From Cladorhizidae sp. MBARI D1340-BT2 (Eukaryota; Porifera; Demospongiae; Poecilosclerida; Cladorhizidae), in contig JAQNBH010000013.1 in NCBI GenBank assembly GCA_028752905.1, forward strand, positions 25,979,239 through 26,043,238: a DNA stretch of 64,000 nucleotides, written 5' to 3'. A program made the translations under genes and the position numbers. The notes beneath the pieces are model-generated. The model saw only the letters and a program-made list of their open reading frames with translations. It was not told the origin of the DNA and searched no databases. Below are positions 21,031 to 32,699 of the stretch, piece after piece (position 1 is the stretch's first letter; every line of letters begins with the position of its first letter).

Positions 21031-23922
21031 GAGTTGATTTCCTTCGTCACTTTAATCTTTTGGTCGACATGACACACACTCGCTTAGTGGATGCTCAGAC
21101 CCAGTTGAGAATACAGGGTATCTTAACTACAGCACCTACACCTAGCCCATCCATTTTGCCGCGAGCCCCAGCCAATGAGTTTGGTGCTCTCCTCTCTGAT
21201 TTCCCCATGCTCACTGCGCCGCAACCTGTCAATCAACCTCCTAAACACAATGTCACACATCACATCACAACTACTGGACCTCCTGTCTCTGCACGAGCTC
21301 GTCGCCTTTCACCAGAGCGTCTACACATTGCCCGCCAGGAATTTGAACAATGTTAGAATTGGGAATAATTCAACCTTCTTCGAGTAACTGGTCATCTGCC
21401 CTCCACATGGTGCCGAAGAAAACCCCTGGTGATTGGCGGCCCTGTGGAGATTACCGAGCTTTGAACAACATTACCACACCTGACCGATATACTGTTCCCT
21501 ACATCCAGGACTTTACTTCCTCATCATGGTACGCAAATTTTCTCAAAATTAGACCTAGTCAGAGCTTATCACCAGATCCCAGTAGAGCCCATCACCAGAT
21601 CCCAGTAGAGCCCTGCGATGTGCCCAAAACAGCTGTTATTACCCCCTTTGGTCTTTTTGAATTTGCTCGTATGCCTTTCGATTTACGTAACGCAGGTCAA
21701 ACATTTCAACGCTTTATGGACCAGATTCTTCGGAGTCTACATTCTGTTTTGTTTATGTGGATGACGTCCTCATTGCCAGCACTTCGGTAGAGGAGCACAA
21801 ACAGCACTTGCGACAAGTTTTCGAACGCCTGAGTCAGTATGGCATTATGATCAACCCTTCCAAGTGCGTATTTGGTGTCGACAGTCTGGACTTTTTAGGC
21901 CACCATGTCTGCAGTCACGGCATACGTCCACTGGATAGCAAAGTAGCGGTTGTTCGTCATTTCCCACGACCTACTTCGGTGCGTCAGTTGCGTGCATTTT
22001 TGGGCCTCATTAATTTTTACCATCGTTTTGTACCCCAGTGTGCACAGATTCTTCAACCATTAAATGCCATGTTGTCCCTCCCTCAACACCGCTCCCAGCC
22101 CCTGACCCTGACCTGGACGGACGATGCAATGGCATCTTTCACAAAGATAAAGGAGTCTCTTGCACACGCCACTCTCCTCAATCACCCCAAGCCGTCTGCT
22201 TCCACATATATTCTCACGGATGCGTCAGATACAGCTGTCGGCGCTGTCCTTCAACAGTGCATTTCAGGAGTTTGGTCCCCCATTTCCTACTTTTCTAAAA
22301 AGTTGAAGCAGTCAGAGACACGCTATAGCACGTTCGACAGGGAGCTCTTGGCGGTCTACCTGGCTATCAAACACTACCGGCATTTCATTGAAGGACGTGT
22401 TTTCCACATCCGCACTGACCACAAGCCGCTCACTTATGCTTTGGGCATTCCAGCCGATCAACATTCACCGAGGCAGATTCGTCACCTCGATTTCATCTCC
22501 CAATTTACTTCAGATATTCTTTTCGTTAAAGGTCAAGACAACCTCGCAGCTGATGCTTTGTCCCAGATTACCATCAACACACTCAACACTCATTCCCCCT
22601 CACCCATCGATTTCCAAGCCTTGGCACACGCCCAGAAGGGAGACACAGAACTAATCGATCTTCAGTCCGGAACTACCTCACTCATCTTTCAGAAACTTCC
22701 GTTGCCCACTGCAGACATCACCCTGCTTTGTGACATGTCTACTGGTACACCACGCCCTTTTGTGCCCCAAGGTTTCAGGCGCACTATATTCGATGCCCTT
22801 CACGGTTTATCTCATCCTGGAATCCGAGCAACACAAAAGCTCCTTACTACACGCCATTTCTGGCCGAGCATTAACACTGATGTCCGCAACTGGATTAGAT
22901 GTTGCCTACAGTGCCAGCACTCTAAGGTACAGAGGCATACCGTGTCCCCACTTCTCCCATTTCCAACACCGGATGCTCGCTTCGATCGCATCGACCTTGA
23001 TCTTGTCGGGCCTTTACCACCTTGTAAAGGTTTCTCATACGTGTTAACATGCATTGACCGTTTCACTCGTTGGCCCGAAGCTGTCCCGATCCCCGACATC
23101 ACTGCAGAGACGGTTGCTGAAGCTTTTGTCACCATTTGGGTTGCACGATTCGGTGTCTCCTCCACAGTCTCACGACAGATTGTGGAGCTCAGTTTGAATC
23201 AGCACTCTGGGACTACCTAATGCGTTTATTGGGAACAAAGCGTATTCGCACCACAGCATACCATCCTATCTCTAATGGCATTAATTGAGCGTTTTCATCG
23301 CCAGCTCAAAGCTTCCCTTAAATGGCAACCGACACCCATCAATTGGGTTAGTTACCTACCACTAACCTTATTAGGTATTCGGACTACCCTCAAGGATGAC
23401 CTACGCTGTTCCACTGCTAAATTGGTATTCGGCACCACACTATGTTTACCTGGTGAATTTTTCGACACTTCGATCACCCAGACCTCTTTTGACCCAATGG
23501 GATACGTCGACAGGCTCAAAAAGGTCATGCAATCTCTCCGACCCCCACCAGCACGTTCCCCAAGGCAAAGGCCGGTACACATAGATCGTGCTCTTTCGTC
23601 CTGCACCCATGTTTTTATCCGATGTGACACAGTCCGCAAACCTTTGCAGCAGCCATATAACGGCCCCTTCGAAGTCTTACAACGTCAGGGCAAATCTTGG
23701 GTCATCTGTATCAAGGGCCAGAACCAGACCATCTCATTGGACCGCCTGAAGCCTGCTGTCATGGATTGTATCGTTCCTACCCAAGTTGATAAGCCAGCAA
23801 CGTCTTCAACCGATATTCCCATAGTCTCCACCCCGTGTATGCCACCCAGTCCTCAGCACTCCACTCGTGCTGGTAGACAAGTGCGGTGGCCCAAGCGACT
23901 ATGTGACTATATTCCTTAACCG
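21000..23922 (+). pseudogene. RT, RNase H and integrase of Ty3/gypsy element 2
   Basis: The RT carries [29 protein letters not shown] and the YVDD catalytic motif (about 21750). RNase H has [18 protein letters not shown] (22205) and [11 protein letters not shown] (22415). Integrase has an H-H-C-C zinc finger ([11 protein letters not shown] to CLQCQ, 22810-22920), the first catalytic aspartate in [10 protein letters not shown] (22990), and ERFHRQLKASLKW (23288) with the glutamate. Frame breaks: 21350, about 21540-21620 where a 22-bp block (AGATCCCAGTAGAGCCC) is duplicated, 21750, and about 23165-23225 where a short deletion destroys the second catalytic aspartate. The order RT-RNaseH-IN is the usual one for Ty3/gypsy. 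Confidence 0.92.
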
Positions 23923-23950
23923 TTCCATGTTTTCACTGGAAGGGGAGTAC

Positions 23951-24092
23951 TGTAGCGATTGACTATTGACCCTTTACCAAAATGTAATGTTGATCCTTTA
24001 CCATACAACGTTTGATTGAATTTTGGAATTACAACCTCGTGTTACTTCAATCATTGGTTGCTACAATTGTTCGTTGTAAGTACGTTCTTACA
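23951..24092 (+). repeat. 3' LTR of Ty3/gypsy element 2 (142 bp)
   Basis: It matches the 5' LTR apart from a 4-bp insertion (CCTCGTGTTACTTC against CCTCGACTTC) and two or three substitutions. Confidence 0.95.
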
Positions 24093-24800
24093 GTAGCTAC
24101 TTATGGTGTCTATGAATACATAGGCATGTGTGTATACTTTAGTAATAAACATGGTAGCAGCTTATGATGCATGTGTCTATGTTATATATGAATATATCGA
24201 CATGTGTGTATACTTTCTAATAAAGCTACTTATGATATATGTGTCTATGTTATATATGAATACATAGGCACGTGTATATACTAGCTACCTATGATGCTTG
24301 TCTCTATGTTATGTATGAATACATAGGCATGTGTATATACTTTAGTAATAAACATGGTTTAATAACGTTATGATTGGTTAGTTCTGGAGATCATGAGTAA
24401 CTTCTTGTAGGAAACTTCTTGTAGGATGCTGCTTTTGTATAACAAAAAACAAGAGACGGTGTGTTTCAGTATGTATGAGATGCTTTCATTTAAAATGGTA
24501 ATGGGTCATCAAACTGGTCAGGGGTCTGCATGAGTGCACTCGTGTTTCCTTACCATTTTGAGTGTGCATGCAATATAGCTGTTTGGAGCAGCCAGCAATT
24601 GCATAGAGGCAGAACACACTTAGCAAGCAAGACTCCATTTTTTCTTGTAATCTTGCTAGCTAACCCTTTACCAAGTCCCTAACATGGTATCTGGTACTTT
24701 GTGGAACTTGATTGTTCTGGCATGTAGAAACAGATTAACTTTGCTGGGATGTTTATTACATTCATAGCTTATGGTTTTATCATTCAATGGTGGGCTCTGT
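24093..24800. repeat. Segmental duplication block B, right part, with 75-bp tandem units
   Basis: The first 270 bases are about four copies of a unit with TGTCTATGTTATATATGAAT and ACATAGGCATGTGTGTATAC. Block A has two such units. The rest aligns with 14760-15080 (CATTCATAGCTTATGGTTTT is shared almost exactly). Confidence 0.85.
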
Positions 24801-26210
24801 TATCTATACTCCTGAAAAGCAAGGGCATGTCCTGCCAGCCATGCGACTTGCTGCCCTGCGTGACCTCGGCCAGGAGTTGGACTCCACTTTTACAATGGAA
24901 GAAGACATCCAACCTTCCTGAAGTGTGTGAGGAAATATCAGCTGGCATCAGGTGCGCTGTTCATGTGGAGGAGGGTGACATATTGGGGGGGGGGGGGAGG
25001 AGGTGTGCTCTAACACTATACCAAGCATTAGATAGCTCCTCAAACAAGAGTATATAGCTGTTGAAACATGAAAAGTCAATTCTTAATGTTTGATTCCAAC
25101 AAATGTCAATCTTTAATGCACTTGAGCAATTTTTTAAATTTTTTTATGCCACATTTTTTATTCCTTGTTGTTGGCATGGTAACTTGTCTCACCTTCACTA
25201 CACACTGTCCTTGCTGTTGGCATGGTAACTTGTCTCACCTTCACTACACTGTCCTTGTTGGAAAATAGAAAATATCTTCTTTTATAGCAGCAACCATGTT
25301 GTGTTGACTTTATTTTACCTTCCTATAGCCTCACTAGTCTCAATGACTTCGGAGACTAAACCAAGACTTGTGGTTACAATTTTGGAGCTCCATAGATTCT
25401 GTACACTTCACTGCATTAATTTAATACAGTGTTCAAAAGATGGATCTCTCTGTGTGCTCTCTGTAATGCTAAAAATGTTATACAACCATGCCAAAGTGGC
25501 ATGCAGTTATAGCTGGCTAGCTCGAAGTGTCAGAGTGCCTGAACTGGCTGCAGGTGTGTGAGACTCCTGGAAAGCTCTAGACATACTACTGTGGTTATAA
25601 ATGGTGGTGCTACATTGGCTGTATTAGCAGGTGGCCTTAAGTTGTCTCATGGATATCTCGCAACCCAATGATATTTTTGAGTATCCACAGTCTGACATAC
25701 TAGCCACTTATTAGCGCCTAATAGAGTGTATGGGTCTTCCTCTTGCCACACTAATTGCCTAACACTTGCAATCAGTAGCCACACCTACAGCCAGTACAGG
25801 CTCTCAATAGGTATATCCCACCAACTTTAAATTATGGCTGCTTGTAAATTCAACATGGCCATACCTCCCAGTGACTTATACAAGGAAAGGAGTGGGGGAG
25901 GTGGTTTAAGCCCCCTAATTTAAGAAGTAGGTGTCTGAGCCTCCTAAAATTTCATACCAGTCATTATTTTTGCTGATATTAATTTCACTATAAAAACAAG
26001 AAAATTATTCTATGCAGGACATTTGGTGTGTAAGCAGTGGCTAAGATATAGGGAAGGTGGGGAAAGGGGTGTCTGGGCAGGGATTTTGCACCCCCTAATT
26101 TATAGAACATATTCCAGAGGTGCTCTCTATATAGCACACAATATAAAATCAGCAAATGGTGAAGACTTTCAGAGCAATTTAGAAGTGTTTAGAGTTGCTT
26201 TGGGAAGAAC
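24800..26210. other. Stretch without firm genes, containing a 48-bp tandem duplication
   Basis: At about 25165-25262 a 48-bp unit (TTGGCATGGTAACTTGTCTC, ACCTTCACTACA) is present twice. One frame at 24805-24925 reads GHVLPAMRLAALRDLGQELD then STFTMEEDIQPS and a stop, which looks protein-like but matches nothing I know. The tail near 25880-26110 contains CCCCCTAATTTA twice, suggesting transposon ends. Confidence 0.4.
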
Positions 26211-26214
26211 GTAA

Positions 26215-26640
26215 ATGTATTAGATTTAACCAGACAACTGCCTCTTCTTTACGATGCCAGGGTGCTTCCCTGATGAACATCTAATCTAACAGGGCGCGTG
26301 TTGGACTGGACTCCTTCAACTACCACAAAATAACCACAACTTGCAGAGAATTTCAGCAGGAGGGACTGCATCAAAAGCCTTACTGAAGTCTAGACACACA
26401 ATATCAGACTGACAGCTGATGTCTAGGGAATTGAATATCTAAGTGGCCGAAATGAGAAGTTGTGCAAGAAAGGATTTGTTTTGCATGAATTCAAACTGAA
26501 ATTTGGACAATTGATGAAAGGACATTTGACGATAATTAATAAGTGGAGATAGTTCTATGGAGCTAATGGGAGGTTTGGGAGAGGCACTAATGGGATAGGT
26601 GGAACGAGTAGAGGCAAGTCTACATGAGGAGAGGAGATAT
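26215..26640 (-). pseudogene. LINE reverse-transcriptase fragment (domain A region)
   Basis: The minus strand at about 26440-26330 reads CQSDIVCLDFSKAFDAVPPA then EILCKLWLF. The LDFSKAFD-x-VP block is RT domain A of CR1/Jockey/Rex-type non-LTR elements, with the first catalytic aspartate. Upstream (about 26520-26440) FEFMQNKSFLAQLL fits the preceding RT region. No domain C (YADD) is visible, so only a fragment is left. It is not the same family as the LINEs at 10838 and 16440 as far as these short blocks show. Confidence 0.7.
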
Positions 26641-26679
26641 CCTTGATACTGGCAAGATGGAACTTTCAGACAAAGGTAG

Positions 26680-27720
26680 GTTATATTGTGGAGCAGAGGA
26701 GGAAGTCATAAGAGAATGTGATAAACAATGGAGTGAAACATAATAACATTGCCTAGCAACAAAGAGCCTGTTCTTCCTTATTTTGACCACTTTGTGCTCA
26801 ACAACCAATGCTCTGCATTGCTATAATTATATCAAGAAATAGTCTATTTTCCCTTATTTTTACCACTTTCTGTTCAATACCATCATCAACCAGTGCTCTG
26901 CATTGCAACTAAGTGCATTAAGGGTTCTAAGATCCCTTGAACACACCCCAGAAATGGTTTACTATGCAGACTCAGCTGATCTCACACACTGTGACTATGT
27001 TGAAAGTGAAACCCCACCAGCAGTTGCACCTGTGGCTGACACATCCAGAAGTATGACCACACCTCCTTTCCTGTTGATCTAGATAGACATGCACACAATG
27101 TGAGAATGCCCAAACTGTCATGTAGAAGCTCAATGGGGACGTAACCTAGTGGATGGCTTTCTGGGCAATGTATGAGTCCTCTGCACAGCAACTCTGCCTG
27201 AACAATGATGAAACACAACTCTCCAAGAGAAGTGTAGAACCACGATTATCCATGGAGGAGAGGAGAGAACCACAACTACCAGGACTCAGACATAAACTCA
27301 ACTAGCCAGAGAGGAGAGAACCTCAAGTAGCCAGAAAAAGGATATAATCTCAACTAGCCAGTACAAGGAGTAACCTCAACTAGCCAGGAGAGGAGAGAAC
27401 CTCAACTAACCAGGACAAGGACATAACCTCAACTGGCCAGGACAAGGATATAACCACAATTGGTGGGCACAAATTTACACTCCTAATGTAGAAGGACTTA
27501 TGCAGGTTTTCTTCGTTCCTAGAGGCATATTCCTCATGCCTCCACCAGCTTTCACAAATAAACTGGACCCACCCCATTGTGGGTGTATTGTCGACAATAG
27601 ATCATCCATATATTTCTAAAAACATGCTCTGCACTTGCCAGTACCCATCTTGGAATGATTAGGAGCACTATCACTCTTGCTTCTGGTAAGCAACATACTA
27701 TTGAAGCTTAGTCTTAAAGA
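26680..27720. repeat. Dispersed repeat family R1 with internal 27-bp minisatellite, copy 1
   Basis: Shared with 40576-42150 and 42135-43570. The order is: GGAAGTCATAAGAGAATGTG; a CCAGTGCTCTGCATTGCAAC block; GGTTCTAAGATCCC; the 27-bp minisatellite CAACTAGCCAGGACAAGGAT (here 27240-27445, short and degraded); then GGTGGGCACAAATTTACACT and AATAAACTGGACCCACC. No protein domain is recognised in any copy. Confidence 0.85.
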
Positions 27721-28120
27721 GCTCTCTGCTAACCCTGCTCTTCAATCCAGCTGTTTTCTTATTCTTGACAAGCTCCTTCGGTCATCATTTCCTTACTATG
27801 AAAGACAATATACTCATGTTTCTTTCATGCTGTAGAGAGTGGAGAGTAGTTGTCATGCAGCCATTACATACATCATGGCCGCAACGGCCTATACGGCAAT
27901 TGCCGTATAGGTTTGGACCGAACACGCCTCCTTCACGAAAACCACACTTTTTTTAATTTAATTTTATTTTTATTTTTTACTTCACAGTATCATATAATTG
28001 AGACAATCGAGGTGAGACATGAATAGAAGTACACTGAAGGACAACTAGCCTACCTATGTGCAATGGATAAAAATTATTAAATTAATATTTAATTAAAGAT
28101 ATATAGTCAGAGTTCGTCTT
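27721..28120. other. Spacer with a perfect 24-bp palindrome at 27888-27911
   Basis: CCTATACGGCAAT continues as its own reverse complement to 27911. The half-site TGCCGTATAGGTTT recurs as TGCCGTAAAGGTTT near 30883, on the other side of the hAT gene. It may belong to that element's ends. Confidence 0.5.
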
Positions 28121-28126
28121 TTCAGC

Positions 28127-30330
28127 ATGGCTTCCAGGTTACCCAATTGTCCTAAGCTTCCCGATCATCCGACTCAACCAACTAACTTTAGTTTTCCTAA
28201 ACTAAAGTTAGTGACTAAGTTCTCTTATTGCTATTTTCAGAGCGCTTGGTTCAACCAATGGAAATGGCTTCACTACGAGACATGGTTTATTGTTTCACGT
28301 GTGTGCAAGCAATCCAAACAGGTAAGATACAGTGGGACAGCTTCCGCTAGTAAGCCTAGCTGCCACTCATATTGGCAGCAATCATTCCATATTTCACAGC
28401 TAGTATATATGTAAACTGAAGATGATAGGGGGACTCAACCTTTTTGTCTGGGTTCAGTAACTGGAAGGATAGAACTCGATGTTTCAACAAACATGAGAGC
28501 ACAAAATCTCATAAAGCAGCTACCGATTTAGTGATCACTATACCAGGTACGACTAGTGATGTTGGAAGTATGTTATCTTCTCAACATGCTTTGCAAAAAG
28601 CCGTGAACAGAGAGTACCTTATCAAGATAGCTCAGAATATTCATAGACAAGGAATAGCTTTTCGTGGTGCTGGTGATGAAGTTGACAGTAACTTCATGCA
28701 ATTAATGCATCTTCATGCATTGGACGATCCTGCAATATCGGCCATGTTAATTAAGTAAGAAAACTGATAAATAAATATACTAGTCCCCAAATACAAAATG
28801 AAGTTATTAAAATAATGGCATTACATATTATAGCCAGTTCTATCCAGCAAGCCAAGTATTTTGCCGTGATGGCTGATGAAGTGCCGGATGCATCCAATAA
28901 GGAGCAATTCGTTATTTGCTTTCGGTGGGTTGATGATGATTTTCAACCCCATGAAGATTTCTATGGCCTTGACCATGTTGAGTCCATAAAAGCAGATGTC
29001 TTGGTTGTAGTTTGAAGGATGCGATGTGTCGTATGAATCTTAGCATTCATAACTGTCGTGCTCAATGCTATGATGGTGCTGCAAACATGTGTGGTATAAG
29101 GGGTGGGACTTCTACTCAAATTTGTGGAGAAGAGTCACGAGCTATTTTTGTCCATTGCTATGGTCATGCTTTAAATTTAACTGCTGGAGATACCATAAAG
29201 AATAATCAAATTCTGAACTAGATACTACTTTTGAAATATCTAAACTGCTTAAATACTCACCTCGGTGAGAAGGCTTGTTTAACAAGATTAAAGCAGAAAT
29301 TAGTCCTGGAACAACTGGTTTTAGAACCCTCTGTCCCACTAGGTGGACAGTCAGGGCATCCTCACTGCGCAGCATCATTTCCAATTATGATGTTGTTCAG
29401 GCAGTTTGGGAGAAGCTCTTGATATAGCTAGGGATTCGGAAACCCATGCTCGGTTAATTGGTTAAAATATAGCATGTCCACTTTTGAATATTTGTTTGGT
29501 GTAGTGCTTGGTGAGTTAATCCTTAAACATATATACAGATAATTTAAGTAAAACTTTACAAAAACCCTCTTTAAGTGCCTCAGAAGGTCAAGAATTAGCC
29601 ATGCTTACACGAAAAACCTTGCAAAGTCTTCAGAGTGAGGACTCCTTTGACTTGTTTTGGTTGAAGGTTATTTCTTTACAAGAAAAATTGGAGGTTAGCG
29701 ACCCTGTTCTACCCAGGACGAGGAAAACTCCAGTTAGACTCAGCACTGGCAGTGGTGAAGCGTGTCATCCAACTGAACCTAAGGATCTATTGAGGCAGCA
29801 TTACTTTGAATGTCTTGATTTCATTATAGCATTCATAAAAGAACGGTTTGATCACCTAGCTATCACATTCTGACTAAACTTGAGAACCTTCTTCTGAAAT
29901 CTGCAAGGGGAGTGGACTATAGCGACGAGTTAAAGTTTGTCATGGAATTTTACCACGATGACTTCAATGAGTCTAGTCTAGCTATAATATACCAGTACAG
30001 CAATGGGAACCACCAGAAGTGAGCATTCTCTCTCTGACATCATCAAGTACTTGAAGACTCTTTCTCCTGTCCAGCGAAGTTTCGTGTCTGAGGTATGTAC
30101 TTTAGTTAAATTGCTTTTAGTTACTCCTGCAACCAATGCTGTGAGTGAAAGAAGCTTGCGTCGAGTCAAGACCTACTTGCGTTCAACAAGCCAAAATGCC
30201 TCAATAATTTAATGGTAATTCATGTACACAAGGAGAGGACCGATGAACTTAACTTGAAATCATGCTTTAATGAGTTTGTTGCAGAAAGTGAGCACAGAAG
30301 TGGAATCTTCGGACAATTTTAAATTTGAAA
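28127..30330 (+). pseudogene. ZMYM1-like hAT (DUF4371) transposase gene
   Basis: The N-terminal TTF-type zinc finger region (ATG at 28127; TNFSFPKLKL, SAWFNQWKWLHYETW, then VCKQSKQ followed by a possible donor near 28322) is followed by GFSNWKDRTRCFNKHESTKS at 28445, DUF4371 core (IAQNIHRQGIAFRGAGDE; AKYFAVMADEVPDASNKEQF at 28850; CYDGAANMCGIRGG at 29065; HCYGHALNLTAGD) and the hAT dimerisation motif (LLVTPATNAVSERSLRRVKT, 30115). Typical length is about 700-800 residues and the layout is near complete, but at least six stops or shifts (28758, 29015, 29219, 29430-29600, 29873) break it. The usual SERSFS is shortened to SERSL. It could be a decayed transposon or a host copy. Confidence 0.85.
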
Positions 30331-31210
30331 CACCTGTTTAATTGTCATATATATAGTAACATTGTCATGTAATATAATGTAAGTGAAGTTCCTTAAAAGT
30401 AAATTCTCCTCAATATGTAGAGTACTTTATAGGGCCCACAATTTCAGCGCTGGATGGTCACACAGAGACATCATTATAACAGTAAAACAACATTTAATTA
30501 TCAATATACACCATAATTATACGACTGTGGCAACCAGTAGCAGGTTTTCATATAGGGGGGTGGAGTCCTGCGTTATCACCCCCACCCAAAAAAAAAAAAA
30601 AAACTCGGACCCTTGAATACCCTGCACAGTCTGCCAATTAGGTACACATTTTTCCTCCCCCCCCACTCCGAATCCCTCTATATCCTGTTATTATTCATGA
30701 GAGTGATTAATATATATTTCAGAATCAAACATCTAACCCCCACCCCTCCCCCCCCCCCCTAACAAAAATTTCTGTATGAATCCTGCTGTAGCTCCAAAAG
30801 GAGTGCTATTAGATAGAGTATAAGTTGGGTGTGTTTATTCCAGTAGCAAATAAAGCCACTCCCGTTGTGGGTGTGGCTTAGTTGCCGTAAAGGTTTACAT
30901 TTGCTTCCTACGGGCCTGTACATAGTGCTTCCAAGCAGATAGGGAGAACTCTCCCAGGCCTACTGCATACTGCACTACATGCTGTGTGTCTAGCTGGTCA
31001 GTATAATTATGTATGTGGAAGATGCTGGTCTATGTAAGACAGTATTGTTCACCACTGAGGGAGACTATGTCACCTTATTTGGTGGTGGAAACTATTGGTG
31101 GGGAAAGGAGGGGAAGGGGGGTGGAAAGGTTTGTGTATGCTAGTCTATTTGATATATTTCGGTTTTCTGTTGGCAATTATTTGATGACACTCCCTCCCCC
31201 TCCCTCCCAC
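30331..31210. other. Spacer with homopolymer runs
   Basis: A-run near 30588-30603, C-runs near 30657, 30749 and T/C-rich DNA near 31190-31215, each next to transposon-like GTATGAATCC phrases. No gene is recognised. Confidence 0.4.
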
Positions 31211-31214
31211 CCCC

Positions 31215-32690
31215 ATCGCAGTTTGAAGTGGTGGGGGGAAGATCCAGTCAATATCCTGTAGTGCTAATGACCATCTGGTCAACCGATGGTTAGCACCTTT
31301 CATCTTGCTCAAGTATCATAGTGCACTATGATTCATCTGGATTAATCCTAGGAGATATGCTTTGAAGTCTTTCAAATCTGAGACAATTGCTAGACATTCT
31401 TCACCAACTGTGGAGTAATGTGTCTCCCTATCAAGAAGCTTCTTCAGGAAATATACTATTGGCTTGTCAGACCCATGTTCATCTTGCTGGCTCAGTATAG
31501 CACCAATTCCTCTGTCTGAGGCATCTGTCTGCAGTACAAAATCTTTGCTGTAATCTGGTGTGGACAATACTTGTGGACTTGTTAAACTGTCCTTCAACTG
31601 CTGGAATGCCTACTGGCAGTCAATAGTCCATTTCACCTTGGCTGGAGCTGTCTTCTTTGTGAGATCTGTGAGTACTGCTGCTGTAGAGCTGAAAGTTGGT
31701 ATGAATCTGAGATAGTAGCCAGCTAGGCCCAGGAAAGCTCTGACACATTTCTTGGTGACTGGCTGTTGAAAGTTTCGTACTGCTTCCACTTTTACCATCT
31801 GTACATAAATTTGTCCTTTGCCAATGGTGAGATAAGAACAAGTGTTCATGCCAATCTGGCATTTATTAAACTTCAAGTTCAAGTTCAAGTCATGATGTTT
31901 TAATCGAGTCATGACTTGGAAAGGATGCTGCAAATATTCTTCCCAGGTGTCACTGTAAATGACAATGTCGCTCTACAAAATTCAGTCATGTCTGAGAAGA
32001 TGTTGTCCATTAGCCGTTGGAAACAGGACGGAGCACCCTCGACTCAAAAGGGAATGCGTAGAAATCGATACTTCCCTTTCCTAGATATAAAGGATGTCTT
32101 GTCTCTGTTGTTGGGAGCTACTTGGACTAGATGTAACCCTTTGACATGTCAAGGGTGGAGATGAAGTTAGCCTTTCCAAGTGATTTTAGTAGATCTTCTA
32201 TCTGGGGCATCAGATAAGGGTCAGGTTGGGTAACCTTGTTGACTTGGTGATAGTCAATGCATACTCAACAGTCCTATCCTATTTCGCCACCGGGACAATA
32301 GCTGATGTCCAAGGGCTATAGGGGACAGTCCGCAGGTTAGTGCATGTCAGCAGGGAAGTACCAATGTCAATATGCAACTGTGTTGCTTGTGTAAGGCCCG
32401 GTATGTAAGTAAACACCTTGGGGTGTTGGCCAATAAAGTCAGATACCTCTCTCTTCTGGTCAGTGGTCAGATCAGGCCCTAGCATCAACTCAGTGTTTGT
32501 CTCCAGTAGGGTGGTGAAGGAGTATTTATCCAGGCCCGTGTCATCTTTCCCCACTAGTTTATCCAATGTGGAGAATACTGATTCTGCTGGAGAGAGCCAC
32601 AGCTTTATCATGTTGATGTGTATGGTGCAGGTTTTCTTCCTATTATCTGGCATCTTGACAGTGTATGTCACAGGAGAGCTTGTTTTCAAC
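31215..32690 (-). pseudogene. RT and RNase H of the Gmr1-like element
   Basis: The frame from 32689 covers the integrase end and RT entry, finishing SPWTSAIVPVAK at 32279 with an internal deletion just before SPW. The RT middle (32280-31935) is badly damaged. RT end and connection: LNLKFNKCQIGMNTCSYL, then KKCVRAFLGLAGYYLRFIPT (31900-31700). RNase H: VLSTPDYSKDFVLQTDASDR, GIGAILSQQDEHGSD (31560-31460), and LSKMKGANHRLTRWSLALQD (31310-31240). The family is the K02A2.6-like branch of Ty3/gypsy by motif resemblance. Confidence 0.82.
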
Positions 32691-32699
32691 TAAGTATGG

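Larger units (their letters stand above)
19801..24092 (+). mobile_element. Ty3/gypsy LTR retrotransposon 2, near full length
   Basis: Short LTRs (19801-19938 and 23951-24092) begin TGTAGCGATTGACT and end TTACA. They flank a primer-binding site TGGTGACCCCGACG (from 19940), gag-protease, RT, RNase H and integrase in standard Ty3 order, and a purine run GGAAGGGGAGTAC before the 3' LTR. The flanks show a 4-bp duplication GTAG (19797-19800, 24093-24096). The paralogous block A has a single GTAG at the same place, confirming the insertion and its boundaries. LTR divergence is a handful of changes in 138 bases plus one 4-bp indel. The pol gene has several frame breaks, so this copy is dead. Confidence 0.95.
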
